Assembly (NCBI GenBank): GCA_934630445.1
Contig: CAKTWY010000014.1
Location: 1-23,796, forward strand
Source of the DNA: an uncultured Eubacteriales bacterium
GTDB taxonomy: Bacteria; Bacillota; Clostridia; Oscillospirales; Butyricicoccaceae
Length of the DNA stretch: 23,796 bases
Direction of reading: 5' to 3'
Below the pieces are notes generated by a model. That model worked only from the letters and a program-made list of their open reading frames with translations. It ran no database searches and was not told where the DNA came from. Both the position numbers and the translations under genes were made by a program. Shown piece after piece: positions 1-9,160 of the stretch (position 1 is its first letter; every line of letters begins with the position of its first letter).

Positions 1-3000
1 CACGTCGCAGGCACGCATCGCCTCTTCAAACTCAGGCTTTAAGCCCTTGCCCTTACGCACGCTCTCCATGATGGTGAAGCTCATCTTCGGCTCAACGCCT
101 TTGGAAATGAGAAAAAGCATGATATCGTCGCGCGCACAGATGACCTCTTTCAGCGTCGCCACTTTATTTTCGATCAGCTCCTGCGCGTTTCCAAGCCAAA
201 CGTCCGTACCGTGCGAGAGGCCGGAAATGCGCACGAACTCGTCAAAGCTCTTCGGACGCGTATCAAGGAGCATACCGCGCACGAACTTCGTGCCGAACTC
301 AGGGATCGCCAGCGCGCCGGTCGTTCCCAAAATCTCGTCCTCGTCGATGCCCAGCGCATGGATAGAGGTAAAAATGCTGACCGTCTCCGGATCGTCAAGC
401 GGAATTTCGCGTGCGTTCACACCGGTCAGGTCCTCCAGCATGCGGATCATGGTCGGATCATCATGCCCCAGAAGGTCGAGCTTCAACAGGTTGTCGTGAA
501 TGGAATGGTAATCAAAATGTGTGGTAACGATGTCGGAATTCGGGTCGTCCGCCGGGTGCTGCACCGGGCAGAACTCAAAGATCGAGCGGTCACGCGGCAC
601 GACCATAACGCCGCCCGGGTGCTGGCCCGTCGTGCGCTTGACGCCGGTGCAGCCCAGCGTCAGGCGGTTCTCCTCCGCCCTTCCCACTTCAAGGCCGCGC
701 TCCTCCAGATACTTTTTGACGTAGCCGTACGCCGTTTTTTCCGCGACGGTGCCGATGGTTCCCGCACGGAAAACATGCCCCTCGCCGAAGATCTCAATCG
801 TCTGCTTATGTGCGGTCGCCTGATATTCGCCTGAAAAGTTCAGGTCAATATCAGGCGTCTTATCGGCATTAAAGCCCAGGAAGGTCGCAAACGGAATATC
901 AAAGCCGTCTTTCACCATTTTGACGCCGCAATCAGGACAATTTTTGTCCGGCATGTCCACACCCGCGCCGTACCCCTCGCCGCCGTGGAACTCCGTCTTT
1001 TTACAGATCGGGCAGCGGTAGTGCGCGGGAAGGGCGTTGACCTCGGTAATACCGGCAAAGAAGGCGACGATCGACGAACCGACCGACCCTCGCGAGCCGA
1101 CAAGATACCCATCCTCCAGCGACTTCCACACCAGCTTCTGTGCGATGATGTACATGACATCGTAACCGTGGGAAATAATGGAGTTCAGCTCAATGTCGAG
1201 CCGCTCGCGGATGAGCGGGTCCGGGTTCTCCCCGTACAGGGCGACGAGCTTTTCGTTGCAGATGCGCCGCAGGTCCTCAGCCGACCCCTCGATCTTCGGC
1301 GGGTACTGACCGTCCGGCACGGGCTGGATATCCTCACACATGTCGGCGATGAGATTCGTATTTTTTACGACCACGTCATACGCCTTCTGCGCGCCGAGGT
1401 AGGAAAATTCCTCAAGCATCTCGTCCGTTGTCTTGAAATAAAGCGGCGCCTGCTCATCCGCGTCCGTAAAACCCTTTGACGCCATCAGGATACGACGGTA
1501 GACCTCGTCGTGCGGCTCGAGAAAATGCACGTCGCCCGTTGCGACGACAGGCTTGCCAAGCGCGTCGGCGAGTTTGACGATGATGCGGTTGAACTCCCGC
1601 AGCTCCTCCTCATCGCGCGCGGAGCCGTTGCGCAGCATGAAGGCGTTGTTGCCGATGGGCTGAATTTCGAGGAAGTCATAGAAGCCCGCGATCTTGATCA
1701 GCTCTTTCCAGGGCCGCTTTGCGGCAACGGCTTCGAAAAGCTCCCCCGCCTCGCAGGCCGAACCGAGGATCAGCCCTTCGCGGTACTGCTCAAGCAGGTC
1801 ACGCGGGATGATCGGCTGTTTTTTATAATGCGTCAGATGCGACTCCGTGATCAGCTGGTACAGGTTTTTGAGGCCCGTGTAATTCTTCACCAAAATGATA
1901 AGGTGGCGCGAACGGAGATTTCTCGTATCCCCTGAGCGCTTTGCCGTAAGAATGCCGTTTACCTTCTGCAGCGTCACATCGGGCTGTTCCTGCTTCAGCC
2001 GCACAAAAAATGCGATCAGGATCTTCGCGAGCACCTCGGTATCCTCGCTCGCCTTATGGTGGTCAAAATCGCCCAAATGCAGCTCTTCCGCAACAATGTT
2101 GAGCTTATGCCGGTTCAAATGCGGCAGAAGGATGCGCGCCATTTCCAGCGTATCGACATATGTAAATTCGCGCTCGATGCCGAATTTTCTGCACGCAAGC
2201 CGGATAAAGCTGATGTCAAAGCTCGCGTTGTGCGCTGCGAGCGGCCGCTCCCCGGCAAAGGCAAGAAACGCCTCCAGCGCAGGCCGCAGCTCCGGCGCGC
2301 GGCGCACCATGCTGTCATCGATGCCCGTGAGCTTCGTGATCTCCGCCGGGATCGGGCGGTTTGGATTTACATAAGTCTGGAACCGATCGACGATCTCCTC
2401 CCCGCGCACCAGCGCGGCGGCGATCTCGATGATCGTCTCGCGTTCCGGGTTCAGGCCTGTTGTCTCAATATCAAAGGCGATATATTCCTCATCGAGCGAT
2501 GCGTCAAGCTTCCCGGTGACAGCCTTGGCCATGCTCGCGTTGTTTACATAATACGCTTCCACGCCATAAAGAATCTTGATGCCGTGCTTCTTCCCGGCAT
2601 TCATCGCAGCGGGATAGCCCTGCGCCACGCCGTGATCGGTAATGGCAACGGCTTTATGCCCCCAAAGTTTGGCGCGCGCGACAAGGTCTGCAATATCCGT
2701 GATGCCATCCATTGTCGACATATTCGAGTGCAGATGAAGCTCCACACGCTTTTCGGCGGCGTTATCCATGCGAACCTGTTTTTTTGCTTTCCGGATGGAA
2801 ACAGGGGTCAGCACTGCCGAGCGGTCATACGTCGAATAGCCCATGCTCCCCTGCACCACGACATGGAGGCCTTTTTTGACGCCGGAAATCAGCTGTTCGG
2901 CATCCTCCCTGTCCGCCTTGACCACCTTGACCACGTGAACGGAATCCGTATAATCCGTCATATCAAATGTGACGACTTTTAAATTTTTTGCCGGGATATC

Positions 3001-3801
3001 GCGGATCTCGACCGCAAAAATATCCCCCTTGACCGTGACACGGCCCATGTCCAACCCAAGCTCTTTCATCGGAGTGGGCGTCTCGTCGGTCGGCTTACCC
3101 ATAATAATATCTTCCGGGTTCTCGATCTTCAAAGCCTTCGGCGCGCTCGCGCGGCGGAAGCCCCCCTCCTGCGGCGGCCTCTTTGGCCGCCCGCCGCCCG
3201 CGCCGGAAGGCGCGCCGCCGCTTCCGCCCTTTCCACCTGCGGCGGGCGCGGACGGTATGGCGGGCATATTTTCAAGCACTTCTTTCCGCCTTGACTCGAG
3301 CATGCGCTCCGCCTCTTCCAGCGAAGGCGCCGTATTCCCGCAAAGAGAGACACGGCAAAGAATCCCTGTCTCACTCAGGATGACGCGTTCGACCTTCGGC
3401 AGGATCGCCTCCAGCTTTTCCGCACCGCCGTTTTTGATGTGGATCGTAAGGGCATCCCCGTCAAGCTGCCACTCCGAGCCGGCAAGATACCCGATACAGG
3501 ACGGAAATTCCGACGCGACGTAGCGCTTGATAGACTGAATATACTCCATGCTGAGCGCTTCAAGAGAGAACCTCGGCTGCAGGCGTACGGAATGAAGGTC
3601 ATACCCCTGCTGCAGATCGCTCGCAACATGGCTGATCACGCGCCGGTCCACCACCGCCGGAAAATGCAGCGTCAGGTTCAAAAGCCGCCGGTCGTTATCG
3701 ATCGCCATAGCGTCCACCAGGCAGCCCTCGAGCGCGCCCTGCACTTTTGCATCCGGCTTATAATTCTGAAATACATCGAAGAATCTCGGCTTACTCTGCA
3801 T
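1..3801 (-). CDS. polC: DNA polymerase III alpha subunit, Gram-positive PolC type (3' end cut off by window edge)
   Basis: Replicative DNA polymerase with built-in proofreading. 1267 codons are visible and still open at the left edge; the family usually has about 1430-1450 residues, so roughly 170-180 C-terminal residues lie outside. Domains in order: N-terminal domain (about 1-175), a Gly/Pro-rich linker (about 180-220), OB-fold region, PHP domain opening with HLH at 356-358, an inserted DEDDh exonuclease starting DIETTG (D444), the rest of PHP, a zinc-binding pair of cysteine knuckles (CPIC 930-933 and CPDC 955-958), then the palm with PDIDLNFSGEYQ (D984 and D986 as metal-binding aspartates). 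The last visible residues, VRKGKGLKPEFEEAMR, match the PolC fingers region. The ATG at 3801 lies inside the last codons of ispG (11-nt overlap) with a GGGGAG-type site upstream, so the two are probably co-translated. Identification is certain; only the C-terminus is unseen. Confidence 0.98.
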   Translation of the reverse strand, partial: MQSKPRFFDVFQNYKPDAKVQGALEGCLVDAMAIDNDRRLLNLTLHFPAVVDRRVISHVASDLQQGYDLHSVRLQPRFSLEALSMEYIQSIKRYVASEFPSCIGYLAGSEWQLDGDALTIHIKNGGAEKLEAILPKVERVILSETGILCRVSLCGNTAPSLEEAERMLESRRKEVLENMPAIPSAPAAGGKGGSGGAPSGAGGGRPKRPPQEGGFRRASAPKALKIENPEDIIMGKPTDETPTPMKELGLDMGRVTVKGDIFAVEIRDIPAKNLKVVTFDMTDYTDSVHVVKVVKADREDAEQLISGVKKGLHVVVQGSMGYSTYDRSAVLTPVSIRKAKKQVRMDNAAEKRVELHLHSNMSTMDGITDIADLVARAKLWGHKAVAITDHGVAQGYPAAMNAGKKHGIKILYGVEAYYVNNASMAKAVTGKLDASLDEEYIAFDIETTGLNPERETIIEIAAALVRGEEIVDRFQTYVNPNRPIPAEITKLTGIDDSMVRRAPELRPALEAFLAFAGERPLAAHNASFDISFIRLACRKFGIEREFTYVDTLEMARILLPHLNRHKLNIVAEELHLGDFDHHKASEDTEVLAKILIAFFVRLKQEQPDVTLQKVNGILTAKRSGDTRNLRSRHLIILVKNYTGLKNLYQLITESHLTHYKKQPIIPRDLLEQYREGLILGSACEAGELFEAVAAKRPWKELIKIAGFYDFLEIQPIGNNAFMLRNGSARDEEELREFNRIIVKLADALGKPVVATGDVHFLEPHDEVYRRILMASKGFTDADEQAPLYFKTTDEMLEEFSYLGAQKAYDVVVKNTNLIADMCEDIQPVPDGQYPPKIEGSAEDLRRICNEKLVALYGENPDPLIRERLDIELNSIISHGYDVMYIIAQKLVWKSLEDGYLVGSRGSVGSSIVAFFAGITEVNALPAHYRCPICKKTEFHGGEGYGAGVDMPDKNCPDCGVKMVKDGFDIPFATFLGFNADKTPDIDLNFSGEYQATAHKQTIEIFGEGHVFRAGTIGTVAEKTAYGYVKKYLEERGLEVGRAEENRLTLGCTGVKRTTGQHPGGVMVVPRDRSIFEFCPVQHPADDPNSDIVTTHFDYHSIHDNLLKLDLLGHDDPTMIRMLEDLTGVNAREIPLDDPETVSIFTSIHALGIDEDEILGTTGALAIPEFGTKFVRGMLLDTRPKSFDEFVRISGLSHGTDVWLGNAQELIENKVATLKEVICARDDIMLFLISKGVEPKMSFTIMESVRKGKGLKPEFEEAMRACDV

Positions 3802-4873
3802 GATGCGCCGCTCCCCACTCCTTTTGCCGCTTTTCGATTTCCGCAATCAGCTCGTCCACCAGTTTTTCCTGCGGCACACGGCGCAGGATCTCCCCTTTTG
3901 AAAAAAGCAGGCCCATTCCATCGCCGCCCGCAATGCCGAGATCGGCGCTTTTCGCCTCCCCCGGTCCGTTGACCGCACAGCCCATGACCGCCACCTTGAG
4001 CGGAACCTCCATCGCCGCGACGCGGCGCTCCACCTCGCGCGCGATGTCGATCAGTTCGATGCGGCAGCGCCCGCAGGTCGGGCAGGCGATCACCTCGACG
4101 CCGCTTTGCTGCAGCCCTACGGCGCGCAGAATGGCATAGCCCGCCTCCACCTCGCGCACCGGATCAGCCGTGAGGGAAACGCGGATCGTGTCGCCGATGC
4201 CGCGGCAGAGAAGCGCGCCGATACCGACGGCGTTTTTGATCGTTCCCATATACTCGGTGCCCGCATGCGTCATGCCGATATGGATGGGGTAATCGCACCG
4301 CGCGCTCATCGCTTCGCTCGCCGCGATGGTGTCTTCCACCTGCGTGCACTTCATGGATATGGCGATGTCGTCAAAATCAAACCGATTGAGCAGCTTGACA
4401 TGATAAAACGCACTTTCGACCATCGCCTCGCAGGTCGGTGCGCCGTACTTTGCCAATATGTCTTTTTCGAGCGAACCTCCGTTGACCCCGATGCGGATGG
4501 GAACGGAATGCGCCGCGCACGCGCGCGCGACCGCTTTGACCCGGTCGTCACCGCCGATGTTGCCCGGGTTGATGCGGATCTTGTCAATGCCTGCCGCCAC
4601 CGCCTCCAGCGCCAGCCGGTAGTCAAAATGGATATCCGCCACAAGCGGCACCGGGGACTGCTCACGAATGCGATAAACAGCGTGCGCCGCCTCCATATCC
4701 GGTATGGCAAGTCTCACAACTTTACATCCGGTGCGATACAGACTGTCGATCTGTGCTACCGTTGCAGCAACATCGCGTGTGTCGGTATTGGTCATCGACT
4801 GCACTGCGATGTCGGCGCCGCCACCGATAGTGACGCCGCCGACATGAATGGCTTTTGTTATTTTTCGTTTCAT
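3791..4873 (-). CDS. ispG: 4-hydroxy-3-methylbut-2-en-1-yl diphosphate synthase (GcpE)
   Basis: Penultimate enzyme of the MEP isoprenoid pathway: reductive ring opening of methylerythritol cyclodiphosphate to HMBPP on a [4Fe-4S] cluster, in the cytoplasm. The 360-residue protein is the usual length of the short bacterial form. The N-terminal TIM barrel begins with VGGVTIGGGADIAVQSMTNT. The cluster ligands are visible as CPTC (C264, C267) and C299 in GCAVNGPGE, with the fourth-ligand glutamate E306 in the same motif. The ATG start has a GGAG site 7 nt upstream. It sits 32 nt downstream of rseP and overlaps polC by 11 nt. Together with dxr in the same cluster it shows that this organism uses the MEP rather than the mevalonate route. 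No oddities. Confidence 0.98.
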   Translation of the reverse strand: MKRKITKAIHVGGVTIGGGADIAVQSMTNTDTRDVAATVAQIDSLYRTGCKVVRLAIPDMEAAHAVYRIREQSPVPLVADIHFDYRLALEAVAAGIDKIRINPGNIGGDDRVKAVARACAAHSVPIRIGVNGGSLEKDILAKYGAPTCEAMVESAFYHVKLLNRFDFDDIAISMKCTQVEDTIAASEAMSARCDYPIHIGMTHAGTEYMGTIKNAVGIGALLCRGIGDTIRVSLTADPVREVEAGYAILRAVGLQQSGVEVIACPTCGRCRIELIDIAREVERRVAAMEVPLKVAVMGCAVNGPGEAKSADLGIAGGDGMGLLFSKGEILRRVPQEKLVDELIAEIEKRQKEWGAAHHAE

Positions 4874-4905
4874 GGTTATGCTCCGTTTCGCAGATTGATA
4901 GGTTC

Positions 4906-5970
4906 TCAGCCGAAAAGGCCTTTGATTTTGTCGCCGAAAATCATGAACACATCCTTAAACGTGACAACAAGCATCAAAAGCATCAGCAGAATCAAAAACA
5001 CGGCTGAAATTTTGTTTTTAAGCTCCGGACTGATCTTCCTGCGGGTAAGCAGTTCGATAAGCATAAACAGGATATGCCCGCCGTCAAGCGCAGGAATGGG
5101 AAGCAGGTTCAAAACCCCGAGGTTGATGGTGATCAGCGCCACCAGATACCAAAGCATCGGCGTGGAGCGCTTTGCCGTCTCGCCGATCACAACCCCGACG
5201 CCGACAGGACCTGACAACGCGTCCAATCCGACTGTACCGGTGATGAGATCGAACAGACTCATCCACGTAAGGCGGATCAGGTTGACGCCGTTCAGCGCGG
5301 CGTATTTCATTTTCCCGCCGATGGTCGGAGGATCGACGCGGAAGGTGAGGCCATAGTACTCCCCTGTCTCGCCGTTTACGACATACGTCTTTTTGGCAAG
5401 CGGGATATCCTCGAGCACAAGAGTCCTGCCGTCGCGCTCCAGTTTGATATCGACCGGACCGCCGTTTGCGCGCTGCATGGCCATATCAAAATCACCGAAC
5501 AGAAACAGATGGTATCCGTCAATGGAGACGATGCGGTCGCCGGGCAAAATCCCCTGTTCCCCGGCAAAATCAAAGCCCTCCATCGTCTGATCGATCACCG
5601 TAGTGGGAATTGCCTCCATGCCGGAGAACGTAAAACAGAGGATCACAAATCCGAGGAGGATATTCATGACCGCCCCTGCTGCAATGATCACAAATCGTTT
5701 TGGAAAACTCGCCTTTTCAAACGAGCCCTCCGCCTCGTAGTCGCCTGTTTCCTCATCCTCCATCACAACGGCGCCGCCAAAGGGGATCGCCCTGAGGCAA
5801 TAATCTGTTCCGCCGCGATTCAGCCTGAAAAGGCGCGGTCCAAAGCCGATTGTAAACTCATGTACCTTTACGCCAAAACTTTTTGCCGCGACCAGATGGC
5901 CCGTCTCATGGATCAGGATGAGAAAGCCAAAAATGAGAATCGTCAGGAGCAAGGTTAAAATATTGATCAC
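4906..5970 (-). CDS. rseP: RIP metalloprotease RseP (site-2 protease family)
   Basis: Membrane-embedded zinc protease that cuts transmembrane segments of anti-sigma factors or signal-peptide remnants (RasP/YluC in Bacillus). 354 residues with a single PDZ domain, as in Firmicutes; the two-PDZ E. coli form is longer. The first membrane segment carries the zinc motif HETGH (H21, E22, H25). A second segment follows near 92-115, then the PDZ domain (about 115-190, with GILPGDRIVSIDG), then SGPVG (253-257) and the third-ligand motif NLLPIPALDGG (D296), then a C-terminal membrane segment. The start is GTG at 5970, directly abutting the TAG stop of dxr, so translation is probably coupled; the ribosome site is weak. 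The substrate cannot be read from this window. Confidence 0.96.
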   Translation of the reverse strand: MINILTLLLTILIFGFLILIHETGHLVAAKSFGVKVHEFTIGFGPRLFRLNRGGTDYCLRAIPFGGAVVMEDEETGDYEAEGSFEKASFPKRFVIIAAGAVMNILLGFVILCFTFSGMEAIPTTVIDQTMEGFDFAGEQGILPGDRIVSIDGYHLFLFGDFDMAMQRANGGPVDIKLERDGRTLVLEDIPLAKKTYVVNGETGEYYGLTFRVDPPTIGGKMKYAALNGVNLIRLTWMSLFDLITGTVGLDALSGPVGVGVVIGETAKRSTPMLWYLVALITINLGVLNLLPIPALDGGHILFMLIELLTRRKISPELKNKISAVFLILLMLLMLVVTFKDVFMIFGDKIKGLFG

Positions 5971-7125
5971 CTATTCTTTCACCAGGTCGGATACAAACGC
6001 CCTTGTCTGTATATCCGTCTCAAGAATCTGCCCGAGGTCGGGCTTTTCTATATATTGTATGCCGTCAAGCGCCGCTTTAATGAGTTCCCCAATGGAAAGA
6101 TAGGGGATTTTGCCGGCAAGAAAGAGCGCAACCGCCGCTTCGTTGGCGGCGTTGAACGCTGCCCCGGCGTTGCCGCCAAGCTTCGCCGCACGGCGCGCCT
6201 GGGCCAGGCAGGAAAACGTCTCCATATCCGGCGCGTAAAACGACAACTTCCCGAGCGCAACAAGATCAAGCGCCGGCGCCGGACACGGCACGCGCGCAGG
6301 ATAGGTCAGCGCATATTGGATCGGCAGACGCATATCATGCGAGCCAAGCTGGGCGATCACTGCGTTATCGCTCAGCTCCACCATCGAATGCACGATGCTC
6401 TCCCGGTGCACAACGATCTCGATGCGCTCTTCCGACATGGAGAAGAGATGCATCGCCTCGATCAGCTCAAGGCCCTTGTTGGCCAGCGTGGAAGAATCGA
6501 TCGTGACCTTTGCGCCCATATTCCACGTCGGATGGCGCAGCGCCATCTCCGGCGTAACATGTGCAAGCTCCGCGCGCGTCTTCCCGAAAAAAGGTCCGCC
6601 GGAGGCAGTGAGCAGAATCTTTTTGACCGCTTCGCGCTCCGGCACGCCTTCCAGGCACTGAAAGATGGCAGAGTGTTCCGAATCCACAGGGAGCACCGGA
6701 ACGCCCGCTTCCCTCGCGCGCGACAGAACGATATCGCCCGCACAGACAAGCGTCTCCTTATTGGCCAGTGCAATGGGGATTTTTTCCGCGATCGCCGCCA
6801 GCGTGGGCCGCAGCCCCGCCATACCGACCACCGCCTGCAAAAGAATATCCGTTCCTTCTGCAACAGCGCAGGATATAAGCCCCTCTTCGCCCGCGAGCAC
6901 GCGGATGTCCGTGTCATGCAGAGCGTCTCTCAGGCGCTCCGCCGCCTTTTCATCCACTGCGCAGACCATATCCGGACGAAAGCGCCGCGCCTGCTCGGCA
7001 AGGACGCGATCGTTCTGGTACCCTGCGAGCGCTGTCACGCCGTACCCCAGGCGCGCGATCACATCAAGCGCCTGCGTGCCGATCGACCCTGTCGCACCGA
7101 GGATCGCAATTTTTTTTCTATCCAT
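5971..7125 (-). CDS. dxr: 1-deoxy-D-xylulose 5-phosphate reductoisomerase
   Basis: Second enzyme of the MEP pathway: NADPH-dependent isomerisation and reduction of DXP to MEP in the cytoplasm. 384 residues, the usual length. The N-terminal Rossmann motif GATGSIG is at 10-16, NKE at 122-124, the metal ligands in VDSEHSAIF (D148, E150), the substrate loop TASGGPF at about 173-179, and the third metal ligand in NKGLE (E220). I place the start at the ATG at 7125 (MDRKKIAILGATG) with GGAG 12 nt upstream; an in-frame GTG six codons earlier (7143) is possible but has a poorer ribosome site. It abuts rseP exactly, while 144 nt separate it from cdsA, an unusually loose joint for this cluster, in which I see no clear promoter. 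Confidence 0.97.
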   Translation of the reverse strand: MDRKKIAILGATGSIGTQALDVIARLGYGVTALAGYQNDRVLAEQARRFRPDMVCAVDEKAAERLRDALHDTDIRVLAGEEGLISCAVAEGTDILLQAVVGMAGLRPTLAAIAEKIPIALANKETLVCAGDIVLSRAREAGVPVLPVDSEHSAIFQCLEGVPEREAVKKILLTASGGPFFGKTRAELAHVTPEMALRHPTWNMGAKVTIDSSTLANKGLELIEAMHLFSMSEERIEIVVHRESIVHSMVELSDNAVIAQLGSHDMRLPIQYALTYPARVPCPAPALDLVALGKLSFYAPDMETFSCLAQARRAAKLGGNAGAAFNAANEAAVALFLAGKIPYLSIGELIKAALDGIQYIEKPDLGQILETDIQTRAFVSDLVKE

Positions 7126-7269
7126 ACTCGGTTCAATCTCCACTTGACCGGCAGCCTGTTTTCCAGGAACAAACCGGTAATATCAATCTGCCTCGGCAAA
7201 ATACATTTGAAGCATTTTGCGCGCTCGGCCCGTATAGGCAGTATCTGCCCCCTCAAAAATGCTCCCCGC

Positions 7270-8079
7270 TTAAAGGAGCGATGGAAGCAAAAACAGCAGC
7301 GCCTCACACATGGGCGCGGCAAAAAGTACGCTGTCAAACCGATCGAGCACGCCCCCATGCCCTGGCATAATGGTACCGTAATCTTTGATGCCAAAATTCC
7401 GCTTGATCAGTGACAAAGACAGATCGCCAATCTGTCCTGCCAAAGAACAGATCAGGCCGATCAGGCCGAAAAGCAGGTAGTTCGGCGTCTGCGCAAAAAA
7501 CACCTGATAAATGAGCGCCACCAGCATACAGCCCAGCGCCCCGCCGAAAACGCCGCCGACTGCCCCTTCGACCGTCTTTTTGGGGCTGATGTCCGGCGCA
7601 AGTTTATGTCGGCCGAAAAAACGGCCTGCAAAATACGCGCTGGTGTCCGTCAGCCACGACGCGGCGAAGGGCAGAATGATCATATAATCGCCATTGTCCA
7701 TGACAAGAATCTTCATGATCGCAGAGAGAAAAAAGGAGATCATATAGGTGGCAAAAAACGTGCCCGCGATCTTTTCAAACGTGATCGTCTGATGGTGAAA
7801 GAGCCCATACACGAACATGGCCGCGATATAGACAAAAATCCCCGCAACAGCAGAAAAGCGCAGATCGAAATAAAACCACAGCGGCGCCACAAAACCGTAT
7901 ATGCACGAAATCACCAGAAAAAAGCGGTCGCGGAGAAAGCCCGTGTTATACAGCATCTCATGGACCGCAATGGCTATCACCACGCCGAGCGTCACCGCGA
8001 TGGCCCAGTTTGGAAATGCATACAATACGATAAACAGGAGCGGCAGCGCGATCAGCGCGGATATTGTTCTCTTAATCAT
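7270..8079 (-). CDS. cdsA: Phosphatidate cytidylyltransferase (CDP-diglyceride synthase)
   Basis: Integral membrane enzyme making CDP-diacylglycerol from phosphatidic acid and CTP, the branch point for all phosphoglycerolipids. 269 residues, typical length, with about eight hydrophobic segments spread through the chain. The family's middle motif TDTSAYFAGRFFGRHKLAP and the C-terminal signature (GDLSLSLIKR, then KDYGTIMPGHGGVLDRFDS with D246 and D249) are clear. ATG start with GGGGAG 9 nt upstream. It lies 24 nt after uppS, the usual Firmicute arrangement. A short inverted repeat (GCTCC/GGAGC, 7261-7279) covers the stop codon region but has no T-run, so I do not call it a terminator. Confidence 0.97.
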   Translation of the reverse strand: MIKRTISALIALPLLFIVLYAFPNWAIAVTLGVVIAIAVHEMLYNTGFLRDRFFLVISCIYGFVAPLWFYFDLRFSAVAGIFVYIAAMFVYGLFHHQTITFEKIAGTFFATYMISFFLSAIMKILVMDNGDYMIILPFAASWLTDTSAYFAGRFFGRHKLAPDISPKKTVEGAVGGVFGGALGCMLVALIYQVFFAQTPNYLLFGLIGLICSLAGQIGDLSLSLIKRNFGIKDYGTIMPGHGGVLDRFDSVLFAAPMCEALLFLLPSLL

Positions 8080-8103
8080 ACGGCATGTCTCCCCTTCTCC
8101 ATT

Positions 8104-8859
8104 TTATATGCCGCCGAAGCGCCTTGCACGGCTTTGATAGGACACGATCGCACGGTCCAGCGTACGCTCGGTAAAATCCGGCCAGAGCGTGTCGTCAAAA
8201 TAAAATTCCGCATAAGCGGACTGCCAGAGGAGAAAATTTGAAATTCTTACTTCCCCGCTGGGCCGGATGATCAGATCCGGATCAGGGATTTCTCTCGTAT
8301 ATAAAAGCGACGAAAAATAGGCCTCGTCGATCTTTTCAATTTCCACTTCGCCGCGCATAACGGCGCCAGCCGCCGCGCGTGCCGCACGTACAATTTCATC
8401 ACGACCGCCGTAATTGATGCACAGGTTCGCGATGCAGTCCGGCTGAAGCTGTGCGGCGATCTCTTCGTTGCGCGCGATCAGCTCCCGCAGGCGCGCGGAA
8501 AGCGCGGTCACATCGCCGAGGATATGTACCGCTCTATTTTCGCGGCGCATGCTCTGCGCCGCTTCATCCAAATACTTTTCCAAAAGCTGCATAATCGCAG
8601 CGACTTCATCGGCCGGCCGCTTCCAATTCTCAGTGGAAAAAGCATAGACCGTCAGATATTTTACGCCAAGTTTTTTGCAGTATCTCCCGATCCGGCGAAA
8701 TGTTTCGCTTCCCGCCGCATGGCCTGCCGTGCGCGGCAGGCCGCGCTTTTTCGCCCAGCGCCCATTCCCATCCATAATAATCGCAATATGACGCGGCACG
8801 CGTGTGGGGTCGATCTGCTTCTTTCCTCCGCTTTCAAATAAAGGCACTTTCAAACTCAT
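8104..8859 (-). CDS. uppS: Isoprenyl transferase, undecaprenyl diphosphate synthase family
   Basis: Cis-prenyltransferase that extends farnesyl diphosphate with IPP to the C55 lipid carrier used for peptidoglycan and wall polymers. 251 residues, normal length. The pyrophosphate-binding motif HIAIIMDGNGRWA has catalytic D30; YAFSTENW and the C-terminal RPSGEVRISNFLLWQ with AYAEFYF also fit the family. The first possible start is ATG at 8859, with an in-frame TAA two codons before it. An AAGGA site directly touches that ATG, too close for efficient use; TTG at 8853 or GTG at 8847, 5 and 11 nt from the site, may be the real start, removing only 2 or 4 residues. It is preceded by a 306-nt hairpin-rich gap after frr. 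Confidence 0.96.
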   Translation of the reverse strand: MSLKVPLFESGGKKQIDPTRVPRHIAIIMDGNGRWAKKRGLPRTAGHAAGSETFRRIGRYCKKLGVKYLTVYAFSTENWKRPADEVAAIMQLLEKYLDEAAQSMRRENRAVHILGDVTALSARLRELIARNEEIAAQLQPDCIANLCINYGGRDEIVRAARAAAGAVMRGEVEIEKIDEAYFSSLLYTREIPDPDLIIRPSGEVRISNFLLWQSAYAEFYFDDTLWPDFTERTLDRAIVSYQSRARRFGGI

Positions 8860-9062
8860 TCCTTATCTGTGATTGGAATTGATACGCACGCAGCGCGCTA
8901 TCACGCGCTGCGCATGCCGCTCCTGTCAGCCGGATCAGTAAGCGCCCTGCAAAGCGGCAGGCGCCGCCCGCCGGGCAGTATCTGCCGCCCCGCAGGCGCG
9001 TACGCAAAACACGGTGTTCATTCTTATCGCCGCATGTTTGCACACAAAATTTTAAAATCTTT

Positions 9063-9092
9063 ATGTGACCGGGGATTTCTCCCCGGTCACAT
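9063..9092 (-). terminator. Strong hairpin after frr, possible terminator or processing site
   Basis: A perfect 12-bp stem (arms 9063-9074 and 9081-9092, loop ATTTCT) lies 74 nt past the frr stop. In the minus direction it is followed by AAAGATTTTAAAATTTTG, which is T-rich but not a clean U-tract. It could partly terminate pyrH-frr transcripts, stabilise the 3' end after processing, or belong to a repeat. The structure is certain, the function inferred. Confidence 0.5.
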
Positions 9093-9132
9093 TCCCTGAT
9101 CGCCGCGCGCAGCGGCTGCCATTCCTTGCACA

Positions 9133-9160
9133 TCAAAAGGAACGCTTGCATTCCTTTTGA
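9133..9160. repeat. Perfect inverted repeat just after frr
   Basis: TCAAAAGGAA (9133-9142) pairs perfectly with TTCCTTTTGA (9151-9160) around an 8-nt loop, starting 6 nt after the frr stop. No T-run follows on the minus strand. It could be a 3'-end stabilising hairpin or a weak terminator stem. Confidence 0.55.

Noticed and set aside
2056..2982. 308-codon plus-strand open frame opposite polC
   Set aside because: Lies entirely across the PHP/exonuclease region of polC, whose motifs are intact.
3239..3256. A 17-nt GC-rich stretch repeated at about 16379-16395
   Set aside because: Both copies lie inside coding sequence (the PolC linker and the proline-rich tail of the PRC-barrel protein) and are explained by proline codons in GC-rich DNA.
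4106..5356. 416-codon plus-strand open frame opposite ispG and rseP
   Set aside because: Crosses two well-supported genes on the other strand and has no recognisable domain.
7237..7250. GGCAGTATCTGCC present in both the cdsA-dxr gap and the frr-uppS gap (about 8975)
   Set aside because: A 13-nt match is expected by chance several times in a window this size; the 5-bp hairpin it forms is weak and the flanks differ.
7059..7394. 111-codon minus-strand frame bridging the cdsA-dxr gap
   Set aside because: Overlaps both genes in another frame, Arg/Cys-rich product, no supporting ribosome site or domain.
6055..7413. 452-codon plus-strand open frame opposite dxr and the end of cdsA
   Set aside because: Antisense shadow: low-complexity Arg/His-rich product, no domain, and the minus strand clearly encodes dxr.
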